DNA of 64,000 nucleotides from Petrolisthes cinctipes. Taxonomy: Eukaryota > Arthropoda > Malacostraca > Decapoda > Porcellanidae. Of the stretch, positions 1 through 10,537 are shown piece by piece (position 1 is the first letter of the stretch; each line of letters begins with the position of its first letter). Made by a program: the position numbers and the translations under genes. The stretch is from positions 1 to 64,000 of the forward strand of contig JAWQEG010004817.1 in the NCBI GenBank assembly GCA_033782935.1, in the 5' to 3' direction. Below the pieces are notes generated by a model, which had not been told where the DNA came from, ran no database searches, and was given only the letters and a program-made list of their open reading frames with translations.

Positions 1-775
1 GTGAGGAGGGAGTGGGGAGAGAGAATGGGAGAGAGAGGGAAGGAGTGGGGATGTGGGGAGAGGGTGGGAGGGAGGAGAGGATGGGGGATGTGGGGAGAGG
101 GTGGGAGGGAGGAGAGGATGGGGGATGTGGGGAGAGGGAGTGGGGAGAGAGGGTGGTGAGTGGGGAGGTATGGGGATGGGACGTGGGGAGAGGGAGGGAG
201 GGAGTGGGGAGGTATGGGGATGGGACGAGGGGAGAGGGAGGGAGGGAGGAGAGGATGGGGGTGGGACGTGGGGAGAGGGAGGGAGGAGAGGATGGGGGAT
301 GTGGGGAGTGGGGAGAGAGAGGGAGGGAGTGGGGAGGGGGTATGGGGATGGGACGTGGGGATGTGGGAAGAGGGAGGGAGTGGGGAGAGGGAGGGAGTGG
401 GGAGAGAGAGGGAGGGAGTGAGGAGAGGTAGGGTGAGAGTGAGAGAGAGAGGGAGTGGGGAGAGGGAGGAAAGGGGAGGAGGATTGGAAATGTAGGGAGA
501 GAGAGGGAGGGAGTGGGGAGAGGGAGGAAGGGGGGAGAGATAGGGAGTGGGGAGAGGGAGGAAGGGGGGAGAGGATGGGGGAGAGGGAGGGAGTAGGGAG
601 GTGTGGGGATGGAATATGGGGAGAGGAATAAGGAGGGATAGGGTGGGGAGGAAGGGGAGAGAGATAGGGAGTGGGGAGAGGGAGGAAGAAGGGAGTAGGG
701 AGGTATGGGGATGGGACGTGGGGAGGGGGTATGGGGATGGGATATGGGGAGAGGAATAAGGAGGGATGGGGTGGA
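1..775. repeat. Purine-only (G/A-rich) minisatellite array
   Basis: Almost pure G and A on the plus strand, built from degenerate GGGAGAGGGAGG-type words. A longer unit containing GGATGGGGGATGTGGGGAGA recurs in the first 300 bases. Open frames here are Gly/Arg/Glu low-complexity translations of the repeat, not genes. The strand asymmetry makes it a candidate triplex-forming tract. Confidence 0.9.
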
Positions 776-795
776 GTGGATCCCTTTCTTTTAGA

Positions 796-972
796 ATTTT
801 CTTTTTATTGTTATTATTATCAACAATATTACTTTCATTATTATTATTATTATTATTATCTGCTGTACTAGTCAATAACCTACTATACTACTACTACTAC
901 GACTACTACTACTACTACTACTGCTACTACGACGACTACTACTACGACTACTACTACTACTACTACTATACC
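796..972. repeat. ATT then TAC trinucleotide arrays
   Basis: Imperfect (ATT)n at about 796-865 is followed by imperfect (TAC/GAC)n at about 888-972. No gene is apparent. Confidence 0.85.
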
Positions 973-1004
973 CATCACCGACCCTTAAGTGAGTAATGCC
1001 TTCA

Positions 1005-1475
1005 GCTATTTCTTATTTCATTTTTTGTCCCCTTTTCATTCATTATTCCTTCCTTCTCTCCCTTTTGCATTCATTATTCCTTCATTCTCTTCTTTTTTCA
1101 TTCGTTTTCCTTCCTTTTTCATTCGTTTTCTTCCTATTTCATTCGCTATTCCTTCCTTTTTCATTCGTTATTCCTTCTTTCTCTCCCTTCTTCCATTCTT
1201 TTCTCCCTTCTTCCTTCCTTCTCTCCCTTATTCCTTCCTTCCCTCCCTTATTCCTTCCTTCCCTCCCTTATTCCTTCCTTCTCTCCCTTATTCCTTCCTT
1301 CTCTCCCGTATTCCTTTCTATTCTCCCTTCTTCCTTCCTTCTCTCCCTTCTTCCTTTCTTCTCTCCCTTCTTCCTTTCTTTTCTCCCTTCTTCCTTTCTG
1401 TTTTCCCTTCTACCTTCCTTCCTTCCCTTATTCCTTTCTTTCCTCCCTTATTCCTTCCTTCTCTTCCTTTTGCAT
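1005..1475. repeat. Pyrimidine-rich minisatellite, ~20-bp unit
   Basis: Nearly all C and T on the plus strand. The recurring unit is close to TTATTCCTTCCTTCTCTCCC. The long Ser/Phe/Leu/Pro open frames are by-products of this repeat. Confidence 0.9.
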
Positions 1476-1556
1476 TCGTTGTTTAGGGATGCGAACCGAG
1501 GCATTACGTGTTCGACTCGAGTAGTTCCCCGAGTGAGTGAGTGAAGCAAATGAGCC

Positions 1557-1699
1557 TTATCCAACAACAACAACAACAACAACAACAATCCACGCACGAA
1601 AGGGTTGTACCGTGTTGTGTACAGTCACGCAACATAGTCCTGTAACACCTAAAAATAAAACAACACACACAAACACACACACAGTCATGCCCAATAGTC

Positions 1700-1741
<42 letters not shown>

Positions 1742-1829
1742 CGGTCATGCCCATAGTCAAGTCAGTCATACCCAATAGTAAAAAAAAAAAAAAAAAATAC
1801 ACACACACAGTCAGTCATACCCAATAGTC

Positions 1830-1899
<70 letters not shown>

Positions 1900-2205
1900 C
1901 AGTCATACCCAATAGTCAAAACACACACACACACACAGTCATACCCAATAGTCAAAACACACACACAAACACACACACAAAATCATTCATGCCCAATAGT
2001 TAACACACACACACACACGCACACACACACACAAAATCAGTCATGCCCAATAGTCAAAACACACACACACACACACAAAATCAGTCATGCCCAATAGTTA
2101 AAACACACACACACACACACACAATCAGTCATGCCCAATAGTCAAAACACACACACAGTCAGTCATACCCAATAGTCAAAACACACACACACACACACAC
2201 GAATT
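1557..2205. repeat. (CAA)n then compound (AC)n array with a fixed spacer word
   Basis: A short (CAA)n run at 1,562-1,587 is followed from about 1,660 by (AC)n blocks of varied length. The blocks are separated about ten times by a near-constant word close to GTCATGCCCAATAGTCAA. This is a higher-order repeat made of microsatellite plus spacer. Confidence 0.9.
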
Positions 2206-2281
2206 CTGCAACACATATGGATGAACAATATAAAAAAAATGAAGGAAAAAAAGTCGTATAATTTGTCTTGAAAATGCAAGT

Positions 2282-2421
<140 letters not shown>

Positions 2422-2619
2422 TAATAAAATAAAATAAATAAATGAATCAGTCAGTAACTCTTCTTATGATTTTTATATGTATATATTTTTGATAATTACC
2501 GATACCAATATAAAAATTATAAAAACAAATAAAAATCATATAAATACCTCAGTGTACAGTTGGTGTCAAAAGTTCAAGTTCTCTTGCCTCTCTGGTAAGA
2601 TGGTAAACTTTGAGAAGAA

Positions 2620-2955
2620 TGTTGTTGTTGTTGTTGTTGTTGTTTGTTGTGAATGAAACGTGTGTATAATAATAATAATAATAATAATAATAATGCGTCT
2701 ACTACTACGAATAATGATAATAATGAATGACAACAAGTAATAATAATACCAATAATAACAATATCACCAATAATAATAATAACACTAATGATAATAATAC
2801 CAATAATAACAATAATACCAATAATAATAAAAATAATAACAAAACCAATAAAATTAATAATAGCACCAATAATAATAATAATAACACCAATAATAATAAC
2901 AATAACACCAATAATAACAATAAAACAATAATAAGAGTAATAATAATAATAATGT
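2620..2955. repeat. GTT, AAT and AAC/ACC trinucleotide arrays
   Basis: (GTT)n at about 2,620-2,650 and (AAT)n at about 2,668-2,695 precede a long degenerate AAT/AAC/ACC array from 2,705 to 2,955. Poly-Asn and poly-Leu open frames here are artefacts. Confidence 0.9.
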
Positions 2956-2999
2956 GTAAAAATTGTGTAAGTGGTGTTGGTGGTTTGGTAAAAATGCGA

Positions 3000-3600
3000 G
3001 TATAGTGAGTGAGTATAGTATAGTGAGTGAGTTAGTATAGTGAGTGAGTATAGTATAGTATAGTATAGTGAGTATAGTAGAGTTGTCTATACAGGCTGAT
3101 ATACTCTGACCACTAGTTCCCCCCCACCACCAAAATGGAACAGTGTTTGACGTTAGGCTTGTCCCCCCCCCTCCTGTAACCCCCCCTAACCCCTCCCTCA
3201 CCACCAGATATCCCCCCCCTCTCCCTCCCCCTATACCTCCTGTAAACCCCCCCCTAACCCCTCCCCCACCACCACCAGATCCCCCCCCTCTCCCTCCCCC
3301 TATACCTCCTGTAAACTCCCCCCCCACCCCACCACCACCAACTAAAACCTCTTCTTTTCTCCTTCCTTCCTTCCTTCCTTCCCAGATCCTCCTTCCTCTT
3401 TGTCGTTCATCTTTTCTTAATTCTTCCTTCCTTTCCATGCACTTTGCTTCCTTCCTTCCTTCGTCTCTCTCCCCTTTATCTCGTTCCTCTTCTCTCCTCT
3501 CTCTTTCCTTATTTCTTCCTTTCTTCTTTCCATTCACAAGTCGTTTTTTCCCTCTTTCCCTTTCTTGTCTCTGTCATTTTTCACGTTCCTCTTCCAAACT
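3000..3600. repeat. GTATA-type, C-rich and CT-rich low-complexity tracts
   Basis: 3,000-3,080 holds AGTGAGT/AGTATAGT repeats. 3,117-3,345 holds two to three copies of a C-rich unit of about 65 bp that includes CCCTATACCTCCTGTAAAC. 3,357-3,600 is a CT-rich tract. Nothing gene-like is seen. Confidence 0.85.
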
Positions 3601-3612
3601 ATGCAATGAAAC

Positions 3613-3660
<48 letters not shown>

Positions 3661-3725
3661 GTGTTGCTTGGAATAGTTTGGAGGAAATCAGTTGCTCCAG
3701 ATTTACCAACACTGTATAAACAAAC
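3613..3725 (+). repeat. (AAT)n joined to a half copy of the TTAA foldback element
   Basis: (AAT)n at 3,613-3,660 is followed by the right arm of the foldback family, from GTTGCTTGGAATAGTTTGG to GATTTACCAACACTG. The left arm is missing and appears replaced by the microsatellite. Confidence 0.75.
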
Positions 3726-3949
3726 ACCTTCTTAATTAATGTATATATATTGTATAATTCTATTAATTAATGTACTATAGAATTATCGGGGTGTTTATAG
3801 GTGCCTAAATCCTTGTTCCTTCCCCTTCCTTCATCAACAACATAAAAAGGAGGTAAAACAAATATGGAAAGGTGACAGAAGCCAGAGTGAATTTATAATG
3901 AGTATTGTGTAGGGATCCATTGAAAGGAGAGTGTGGAAGGGTGAAAGAG

Positions 3950-4195
3950 AGGGAGAGGAAGGTGCTGGTGAGGGAGCAAAGGAGGGAGGGAAGAAGAGAG
4001 GGAAGGAAGGAGTGAAGAAGGGAGGGAGGAGGGAGGGAAGAAGAGAGGGAAGGAAGGAAGGAAGGAGGGAGGGAAGAAGAGAGGGAAGGAGGGAGTGAAG
4101 AAAGGAGGGAGGGAGTGAAGGAAGGAGAGAGGGAGGGAAGGAGAGAGGGAAGAAGAGAGGGAAGGAGGGAGGGAGGGAGGGAGAGAGAAAGAGGT
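3950..4195. repeat. Purine minisatellite (GGGAGGGAAGAAGAGA type)
   Basis: G/A-only tract with repeated GAGGGAAGGAGGGAG words. The Ser/Pro-rich frames on the minus strand are its shadows. Confidence 0.9.
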
Positions 4196-4200
4196 ACTGC

Positions 4201-4315
4201 ATGACCTAACCAAGCCTAACTTAACTTAACCTAACCAAGCCTACCCTAACCTAACCCAGCCAAGCCTAACCTAACCAATTCCAACCTATAACCTAACCTA
4301 ACCTAACTAAGATGT
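4201..4315. repeat. Degenerate CCTAA (TTAGG-complement) tract
   Basis: About 115 bases of CCTAACCTAACC-like repeats with CCAAGC interruptions. This is the complement of the arthropod telomere motif, present here as an interstitial, decayed block. Confidence 0.7.
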
Positions 4316-4360
4316 TGTACCAAGTGAGGTAAACTAAGAAGGTGGGAGGGGGGGGGGGTA

Positions 4361-4475
4361 GTACAGTGTTGGTAAATCTGGAGCAACTAATTCCTCCAAA
4401 CTAATCCTAGCAACAACAGACCACCATTATTTACTTTAGAGGAATCAAGACACTCCAATATATCAAAAGTGTATA
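4361..4475. mobile_element. TTAA-type foldback miniature element (degenerate copy)
   Basis: The left arm reads GTTGGTAAATCTGGAGCAAC and then ATTCCTCCAAAC. The right arm carries GAGGAATCAAGACACTCCAA. The two arms are imperfect inverted complements, as elsewhere in this family. A G run lies just before the left end. Confidence 0.7.
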
Positions 4476-4629
4476 ATACCCTCAAGACACTAACTCTAAT
4501 ACATATACTCCAATTATTATTATTATTATTATTATATTTGTATACACATTTAACACTCACCTTATACACAGTTATAATTCATACCCTATGATAACTCGGG
4601 TCTATTTTTCTCCCCATATATCTATAGCC

Positions 4630-5115
4630 ATCTTCACACCCTAACCCCTCACCCTTGCCATCCATCCACCCTCACACCCTAACCCCTCATCCTCGTCAGC
4701 CAACCATCCATCCCTTCCTCCTCACACCCTCATCCATCCATCCATCCTCACACCCTAACCCTCGTCATCCATCCATCCAGCCAACCCTCCATCCCTCACC
4801 CTCGTCATCCATTCATCCAACCAGCCAACCCTCCATCCCTCCCTCCTCACACCCTCACCCATGCCATTCATCCATCCCTCCCTCCTCACACCCTCACCCA
4901 TGCCATCCATCCATCCCTCCCTCCTCACCCAACCCTCCCTCCTCACATCCTCACCCCTCACCATCCAACACTCACCCATGCCAACCCTCCCTCCTCACAT
5001 CCTCACCCAACCCTCCCCCCTCACCATCCAACACTCACCCATGCCAACCCTCCCTCCCTCACCCCTCACCAACCAACCCTCCCTCCTTCCCTCCTCATAC
5101 CGTCACCCTTGCCGC
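4630..5115. repeat. C-rich CCATCC/CCTCACCC minisatellite
   Basis: Degenerate tandem units of CATCCATCCCTCCCTCCTCA plus CACCCTCACCC, roughly 30-60 bp each. The His/Pro/Ser-rich frame spanning it is not considered a gene. Confidence 0.9.
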
Positions 5116-5219
5116 CTCTCCTGCCAGATCTTCTCCGTTTCTCCCTTGAGCCAATATTTTCCCTCCCAATCTGGCCGGATTCACTCATGTAATTTAAATG
5201 TTGTAATTAACTCAGGATA

Positions 5220-5780
5220 GGAACTCATTAGAAAATGGCGCTCGACGAACCGAAAATGTTTCTAATTACAAAACTTGTGCTCAGTCAGCTTTTAAGCCAG
5301 TTATTTTTCACTACCTCAGGATTTCGTTCGTGTCTCACTGGGTTTCGTTTTACGGTAGTATTGTTGTTCGTTTATTATCATTTTCTTCCTTACTAACATA
5401 GTGATTATACACGTGTACGTTTATTACTGATTACGACGAACGTTTCTGACATGAATTACCACCTTTATACGAGTCGAATAAACGTTAAAACGAGGCACAT
5501 GAGCGAAAACTTGTGCGTTGTGAGCGTAGAGTAGCGAGACGCCGTCAGCTTCATCAGGGCGCCGTTAGCGGGAAGGCTCAGCCGAATCCAAGGTTTCGAA
5601 AATTGTCAATATTTGCTTACTTCAGCGAGCGCCACCACCCACCCGCCGGCTCCATCCTCCTCCACTTTTTCCACCTCTTTTTCTTGCCTCGCTTTTTTTT
5701 TTCTCATCCGGGCCGGTGTTTCATTTCAAATCTGATGGTGATAACTTAATACTTGTGGCCGTGTTGGTGGCTGGCTTGTG
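5220..5780. other. CpG-rich stretch without a recognisable gene
   Basis: CpG dinucleotides are visibly denser here than in the surrounding AT-rich or repetitive DNA, for example in GCGAGACGCCGTC near 5,537 and GGGCGCCGTTAGCGGG near 5,559. Such a patch could be a promoter or first exon of a gene whose other exons I cannot see, but no supported coding exon is evident. Confidence 0.35.
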
Positions 5781-5879
5781 GCTTGGTTGGTCGGCGCCAT
5801 CTCAACTATTTTATATTTTATTTATATATATATTTTTTTGTATATATATATAGATATATGTATACAGAATAATCTTTAC

Positions 5880-6420
5880 TGTTGGTGATGGTGGTGGTGG
5901 TGGTGGTCTGCCTTTCAGGTTGGGTGAACATGGGTGATGGTGGGTAGGGGTGGGGGTGGAGAGGGTGATGGTGGGTAGGGGTGGGGGTGGAGAGGGTGAT
6001 GGTGGAGAGGGGTAGGGGTGGGGGTGGAGAGGGTGATGGTGGGTAGGAGTAGGGGTGGAGAGGGTGATGGTGGGTGGGGGTGGAGAGGGTGATAGTGGAG
6101 ATGGAAGGAGTGGAAAGGGTGATAGTGGAGAGGGAAGGAGTGGATGGAGTGGTTGTGAAGGAAGGAGTGGGGGTGTTGGGTGATGGTGGGGGTGGTGGGA
6201 GAGGCGGTAAGGGCATGGAGGTAAGGGTGATAGTAGGTGAGAGAGCAGTGAGGGTGATGGCAGGTGGGGGATGGTGGGGTGGAAGGTGAGCTAGGTGGGG
6301 AGGGGGGGGGGTGAGTGAAGCGACTGACTGTGGGGACTGGGGGGATGGTGGGGTGGTGAGTGGGGCGACTGACTGGGGAGGGGGGGTCTTTGGGGGGGGG
6401 GGCAGGAAGGGGGAATGGGG
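5880..6420. repeat. G-rich minisatellite (GGTGATGGTGGGTAGGGGTG)
   Basis: Tandem units of about 30-40 bp with several runs of three or more G per unit on the plus strand, ending in G runs around 6,300 and 6,395. Many windows fit the usual four-G-run quadruplex pattern. Confidence 0.9.
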
Positions 6421-6436
6421 GTCTCAGTACCGTCTT

Positions 6437-6870
6437 CCTTCCTTCCTTCCTTCCTTGATGGCGGGAAGAAGCGCTATTGGCTGAGCGTAGCGGCTTCCTG
6501 ATTGGCTGATCCCGAGAACCACTGAACGTATGTATGTATGTATGTATGAACGACGAGGCGAAAGGAAAGGAAAGAAAGGAAAGAAAGGAAAGGAAGAAAG
6601 GAAAGGAGGAGGAAAGGAAAGAAAGGAAAGGAAGGAAGAAAAGAAAGGAAAGGAGGAGAAAGAAAAGGAAAGGAAAGAGGGAAAGGAAGAAAGGACAGGA
6701 AAGGAAAGGAGGAGGAAGGAAAGAAAGGAAAGGAAAGGAAGGAATGGAAAGAAAGAAACGGAAAGGAAAGGAAAGGAAAGACGGAAAGAAAGAAAAGAAA
6801 AGTAAGGAAAGACAAGAAAAGAAAAGGAAGGAAAGACAAAAAAAGAAAAGGAAGGAAGGAAGGGGAAGCT
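6437..6870. repeat. (TTCC)n, (ATGT)n and a long GGAAA array
   Basis: Short (TTCC)n lies at about 6,437-6,456 and (ATGT)n at about 6,528-6,547. From 6,552 to 6,866 there is a purine-only AGGAAAGGAAAGAAAGG array. Lys/Arg/Glu-rich frames here are artefacts. Confidence 0.9.
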
Positions 6871-7059
6871 TTTTGACCTTTCAGAAACGAGATTAAACTG
6901 AGAATAAAAAGACCCCGAACGCGTAGAAAAGATGGATATAAATAACACCATCAGATTCTCCCAATACACAGCAGCAAGCACCTATAAGTAGGAATTCTGA
7001 TATGGGTGTATAGGAAAGCAAAGGTATCTATTTAATTAGGAATGCAAAGTTAATTAACT

Positions 7060-7695
7060 GTATTTTGAGGTTAGGTTAGGTTAGTATAGTTAAATTCATT
7101 ACATTTTGAGGTTAGGTTAGGTTAGGTTAGTATAGTTCATTGCATTTTGAGGTTAGGTTAGGTTAGGTCAGTATGGAGTTAAGTTAGTATAATTGACTGT
7201 ATTTTTAGGTTAGGTTAGGTTAGTATGGAGTTGAGTTAGTATAGTTCATTGCATTTTGAGGTTAGGTTAGGTTAGTATGGAGTTAAGGTAGTATAGTTTA
7301 CTGTATTTTGAGGTTAGGTTATAGTATGGAGTTAAGTTAGTATAGTTCACTGCATTTTGAGGTTAGGTTAGGTTAGGTTAGTATGGAGTTAAGTTAGTAT
7401 AGTTCATTGTATTTTGAGGTTAGGTTAGGTTAGGTCAGTATGGAGTTAAGTTAGTATAATTGACTGTATTTTGAGGTTAGGTTAGGTTAGTATGGAGTTA
7501 AGTTAGTATAGTTCACTGCATTTTGAGGTTAGGTTATATAGGTTAGTATGGAGTTAAGTTAGTATAGTTCACTGCATTTTGAGGTTAGGTTAGGTTAGGT
7601 TAGTATGGAGTTAAGTTAGTATAGTTCATTGCATTTTGAGGTTAGGTTAGGTTAGTATGGAGTTAAGTTAGTATAATTCACTGCATTTTGAGGTT
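7060..7695 (+). repeat. 52-62 bp satellite containing (TTAGG)n
   Basis: About twelve tandem monomers. Each starts with GAGGTTAGGTTAGG, with two to four AGGTT units, continues with TTAGTATGGAGTTAAGTTAG and ends with TTCACTGCATTTT. Monomer length changes in 5-bp steps with the number of TTAGG units. The array decays after 7,690. Confidence 0.9.
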
Positions 7696-7889
7696 ACTGT
7701 GAAATTAATTGCATTTTGATCTGAATGTACAGGAATGCAAGGTTAGCTAAATTCACTGCATGTTGATCAAAGTGCAAATGTAATTCTCACTGCATATATA
7801 TTTTCAGACTGTAAGGGAATGCAAAACTATCTATAATTTCACTGCATATAGAATCAAACTAATTTATCCTATAGCGACAACATTCAGAC

Positions 7890-7895
7890 CCTCCC

Positions 7896-7928
<33 letters not shown>

Positions 7929-8000
7929 ATTAATTATGTTCATCTGGTCCTGTTTCCTGGCATACTTTGGAGGAATCAAGGCAATCTAATGTAGGATATA
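7890..8000. repeat. (CA)n and a fragment of the TTAA foldback element
   Basis: (CA)n at about 7,901-7,926 is followed at 7,938-8,000 by one arm of the foldback family (GTTTCCTGGCATACTTTGG, GAGGAATCAAGGCA). A (CAA)n run follows at 8,041-8,063. Confidence 0.7.
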
Positions 8001-8164
8001 ATAACATAACCTAAGAATTGCTGCCATAGATAATACAATACACAACAACAACAACAACAACAAACACATGCATGACACAAAGTAAATAAAACACAAACTA
8101 CAAAATATTACAACAAAGACAAAAATAAAAAGGTATATTTACAATTACACATTCGACAAAAATA

Positions 8165-8263
8165 TTAATAATAACTCCTTCTATATAGGTGGTGTTTGGT
8201 GGCAATATTTGAAGGACTCATATACAGTAACTCCAATTATTTTCTGACTACATCACAGGGTCC
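8165..8263. mobile_element. Partial third-type TTAA miniature element
   Basis: It contains GGCAATATTTGAAGGACTCA and TTTTCTGACTACATCACAG, the right arm also present at 9,038-9,202 and 59,389-59,535. It ends at a TTAA at 8,265-8,268 that is shared with the next element. Confidence 0.65.
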
Positions 8264-8268
8264 CTTAA

Positions 8269-8616
8269 GGTGGTAATTCTTTTTTTGGTACATTGGAGTG
8301 CCTTGATTCCTCCAAAGTATATATGCTAGGAAACAGCAGGACCAGAAGAGCAAAAGTAATGGTGTTCTGTTGCTTGGAATAGTTTGGAGGATTCAGTTGC
8401 TCCAGATTCCTCCAAAGTTTGCTACGAAACAGGACCAGAAGAGCAAAATTAATGGTGTTCTGTTGCTTGGAATAGTTTGGAGGATTCAGTTGCTCCAGAT
8501 TCCTCCAAAGTATGCTACGAAACAGGACCAGAAGAGCAAAATTAATGGTGTTCTGTTGCTTGGAATAACTTGGAGGATTCAGTTTCTCCAAATTTACCAA
8601 CACAAAATTTCCCCCC
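8269..8616 (+). mobile_element. TTAA-bounded foldback element with internal 93-bp triplication
   Basis: It is bounded by TTAA at 8,265-8,268 and 8,617-8,620. The left arm carries TTGGAGTGCCTTGATTCCTC; the right arm ends CCAAATTTACCAACAC. Between them a 93-bp segment spanning TTCCTCCAAAG to AGTTGCTCCAGA is repeated about three times, so the element is 348 bp rather than about 150 bp. Confidence 0.8.
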
Positions 8617-8868
8617 TTAACAACACTGTAACACCCTCTACCCCCTCCCCCCCCTTCCCTTCACACTTTAATGGGTTGTTGACATTGTTATAGGTGAAAT
8701 AATACAATATAAACATTAGGCTCGTATTGTTTACCCCAATTTTTGATGTGACGTGATGGATTGAAAACTTGTAGACAAACGAGGGAGAGTTTACCTTTAC
8801 ATGCATGACACAGTTCTGCAGAATACATACATACATACATACATACATACAGCAGCAAAAATTATTAA

Positions 8869-9033
8869 GGGGGGTAATTCACTTTTGTTTACATTGGAGT
8901 GCCTTGATTCCTCCAAAGTATGCCAGGAAACAGGAACAAATGAAAAAAAAAATATATATATATATGGTGTTCTGTTGCTTGGAATAGTTTGGAGGAATCG
9001 GTTGCTCCAGATTTACCAACACTGAACACTAAC
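8869..9033 (+). mobile_element. TTAA-bounded foldback element, full copy
   Basis: Between TTAA at 8,865-8,868 and TTAA at 9,034-9,037. The left arm TTGGAGTGCCTTGATTCCTC and the right arm GAGGAATCGGTTGCTCCAGA are inverted complements with mismatches. The interior is an AT spacer. No coding capacity. Confidence 0.85.
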
Positions 9034-9037
9034 TTAA

Positions 9038-9202
9038 AGAATACTGTGATCGTGTATGTATGACAAATGGAGGCTTCTGATTCCCCCTGACCATGCCACG
9101 AAACAATTAAACTCCTTCCATCTATAGGTTGTTGGTGTTTCGTGGTAATATTTGAAGGACTCATCACCACCCTCCAATTTTCTGACTACATCACAGAGTC
9201 AC
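9038..9202. mobile_element. Third-type TTAA-bounded miniature element
   Basis: Lies between TTAA sites at 9,034-9,037 and 9,203-9,206. The ends resemble each other in inverted orientation (CTGTGATCGTG on the left, CATCACAGAGTC on the right). The inner arms carry CCATGCCACGAAAC and GTTTCGTGGTAATATTTG, a clear inverted pair. Confidence 0.75.
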
Positions 9203-9206
9203 TTAA

Positions 9207-9365
9207 GGGGAGATTCTTTTGTTGGTGAATTTGGAAGGTCATTGATTCCTCCAAACTATGCCATGAAACAACAGATCCCCTATTAGTACCATTGAGGGCG
9301 TCTGTTTTCTGGCATAGTTTGGAGGAATCAGTAGCCTTCCAATTTATCATTAAGAGAATCTCCCC
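9207..9365. mobile_element. Second-type TTAA-bounded foldback element
   Basis: Flanked by TTAA at 9,203-9,206 and 9,366-9,369. Its termini are exact inverted repeats over GGGGAGATTCT and then diverge slightly. Inner arms carry TTGATTCCTCCAAACTATGC and its complement. 159 bp, non-coding. Confidence 0.88.
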
Positions 9366-9435
9366 TTAATTAGTCTATCAGATGGAAATATTTCTCTTTA
9401 TAGTCCCGTGATACTAATGATAGAGAACGTATGTA

Positions 9436-10537
9436 CACTCTCCCAAAAAAGTATCGGCATTGCTGGCTAGATCCTGCTGAGAAAAGATGGAAGCTACATG
9501 TATGACTGTACTGTGGGGTTGGTATTCCTGCTGGCAATGAGTTGACTCTCATTTCTGTACTAACGTGAAATACTCTAGCATACATAATTCATGCATTAGG
9601 CAAGTCGTGGAGTAAGAGTTGTGACTTCATTTTTACAGATATACGTTATGTGATTTTAATGATTGATGTTTTTTGGGGGAGGGGGAATTTACTGAATTAT
9701 TGAATATAATGAGAATGATAACCCAAAGAATAAAGTTACCAAATCGGATTTTAACCAAAAAGGAATCTTTGAGCAGATTCGCTGTAACTGTAGTATTTTG
9801 TCTTAAATATAATGCAGTTATAGCATAGGGTAGGATTAAGTAGGCTTATGCTTTTTCTTCTCATACTTCTAAATAAGGTTTTGTAAAGTAACACAAACAG
9901 ACATTGCCCTCCAGAAAGTGACGTGTATAAACAAACATGTGAAGCAACCAACACCTCAAAGCTTCACTCGATAATCTCGGGGCCTCAGTCTCAGGCCACG
10001 ACTGACGGCCTCCTGTCCCGAGGTAGAGGAATATATATAAAAAAAGTAAAAATAAAATAAAATAAATAAGAAAGATAACGTTATATACCATTCGACAACT
10101 GCGGTGTGGATTAGCTGAGTTTTCAGCATTAGAGAGGGGCAAATCTTACGATAATATTTGAAATTTCTCTAATAGGTAAAGAAATACGAATATGTTTCGA
10201 TTTGCATCCACTATAGTTTCTCTGACTCATGAAGCAATACGAATATACATAATTGGCAACTGATCGGCAGGAATACCACTATCTATAAGGTTTCAAAGCA
10301 ATGTACAGTCAGCGGCAGAAGTCCTGTCGCCTCACCTGCTTCACCGAGACGCACAGTGTTCATGGACTCGAGAAATACTCACGTTTTCTACACCTAATAA
10401 TCTCAAGTCTATGAACATCGCGTGCCTCGGTGAAGCAAGTGAGGCGACAGGACTTTTGCCGCCGACTGTACCATAATGCTACGTTTATTGTCGTTTTCGT
10501 TCATTCGTTTTAATGCCGATACTTTTTTGGGAGAGTG
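9436..10537. mobile_element. TA-flanked non-autonomous DNA transposon (~1.1 kb)
   Basis: The terminal inverted repeats match over about 26 bases: CACTCTCCCAAAAAAGTATC continuing to GGCATT at the left end, and its complement at 10,512-10,537. TA lies on both outer sides (9,434-9,435 and 10,538-10,539), as expected for Tc1/mariner-type insertion. No transposase frame is visible. A smaller TA-flanked element is nested near its right end. Confidence 0.75.
10306..10468. mobile_element. Nested TA-flanked MITE (163 bp)
   Basis: The termini are CAGTCAGCGGCAGAAGTCCT at left and AGGACTTTTGCCGCCGACTG at right, inverted complements extended by CTGTCGCCTCAC/GTGAGGCGACAG. TA lies on both sides (10,304-10,305 and 10,469-10,470). 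The arms are long enough to fold the transcript into a hairpin. Confidence 0.85.

Noticed and set aside
1..500. Gly/Arg/Glu-rich frames of up to 139 codons
   Set aside because: Low-complexity translation of the GGGAGA array in all three phases.
989..1544. Ser/Phe-rich frames of 165-182 codons
   Set aside because: Pyrimidine minisatellite; overlapping frames show the same bias.
1660..2205. CRISPR-like pattern of repeats and spacers
   Set aside because: The variable parts are (AC)n microsatellites, the constant word is the 'spacer', and the genome is eukaryotic.
4201..4315. True telomere
   Set aside because: Too short and degenerate, with genes and repeats on both sides; interstitial only.
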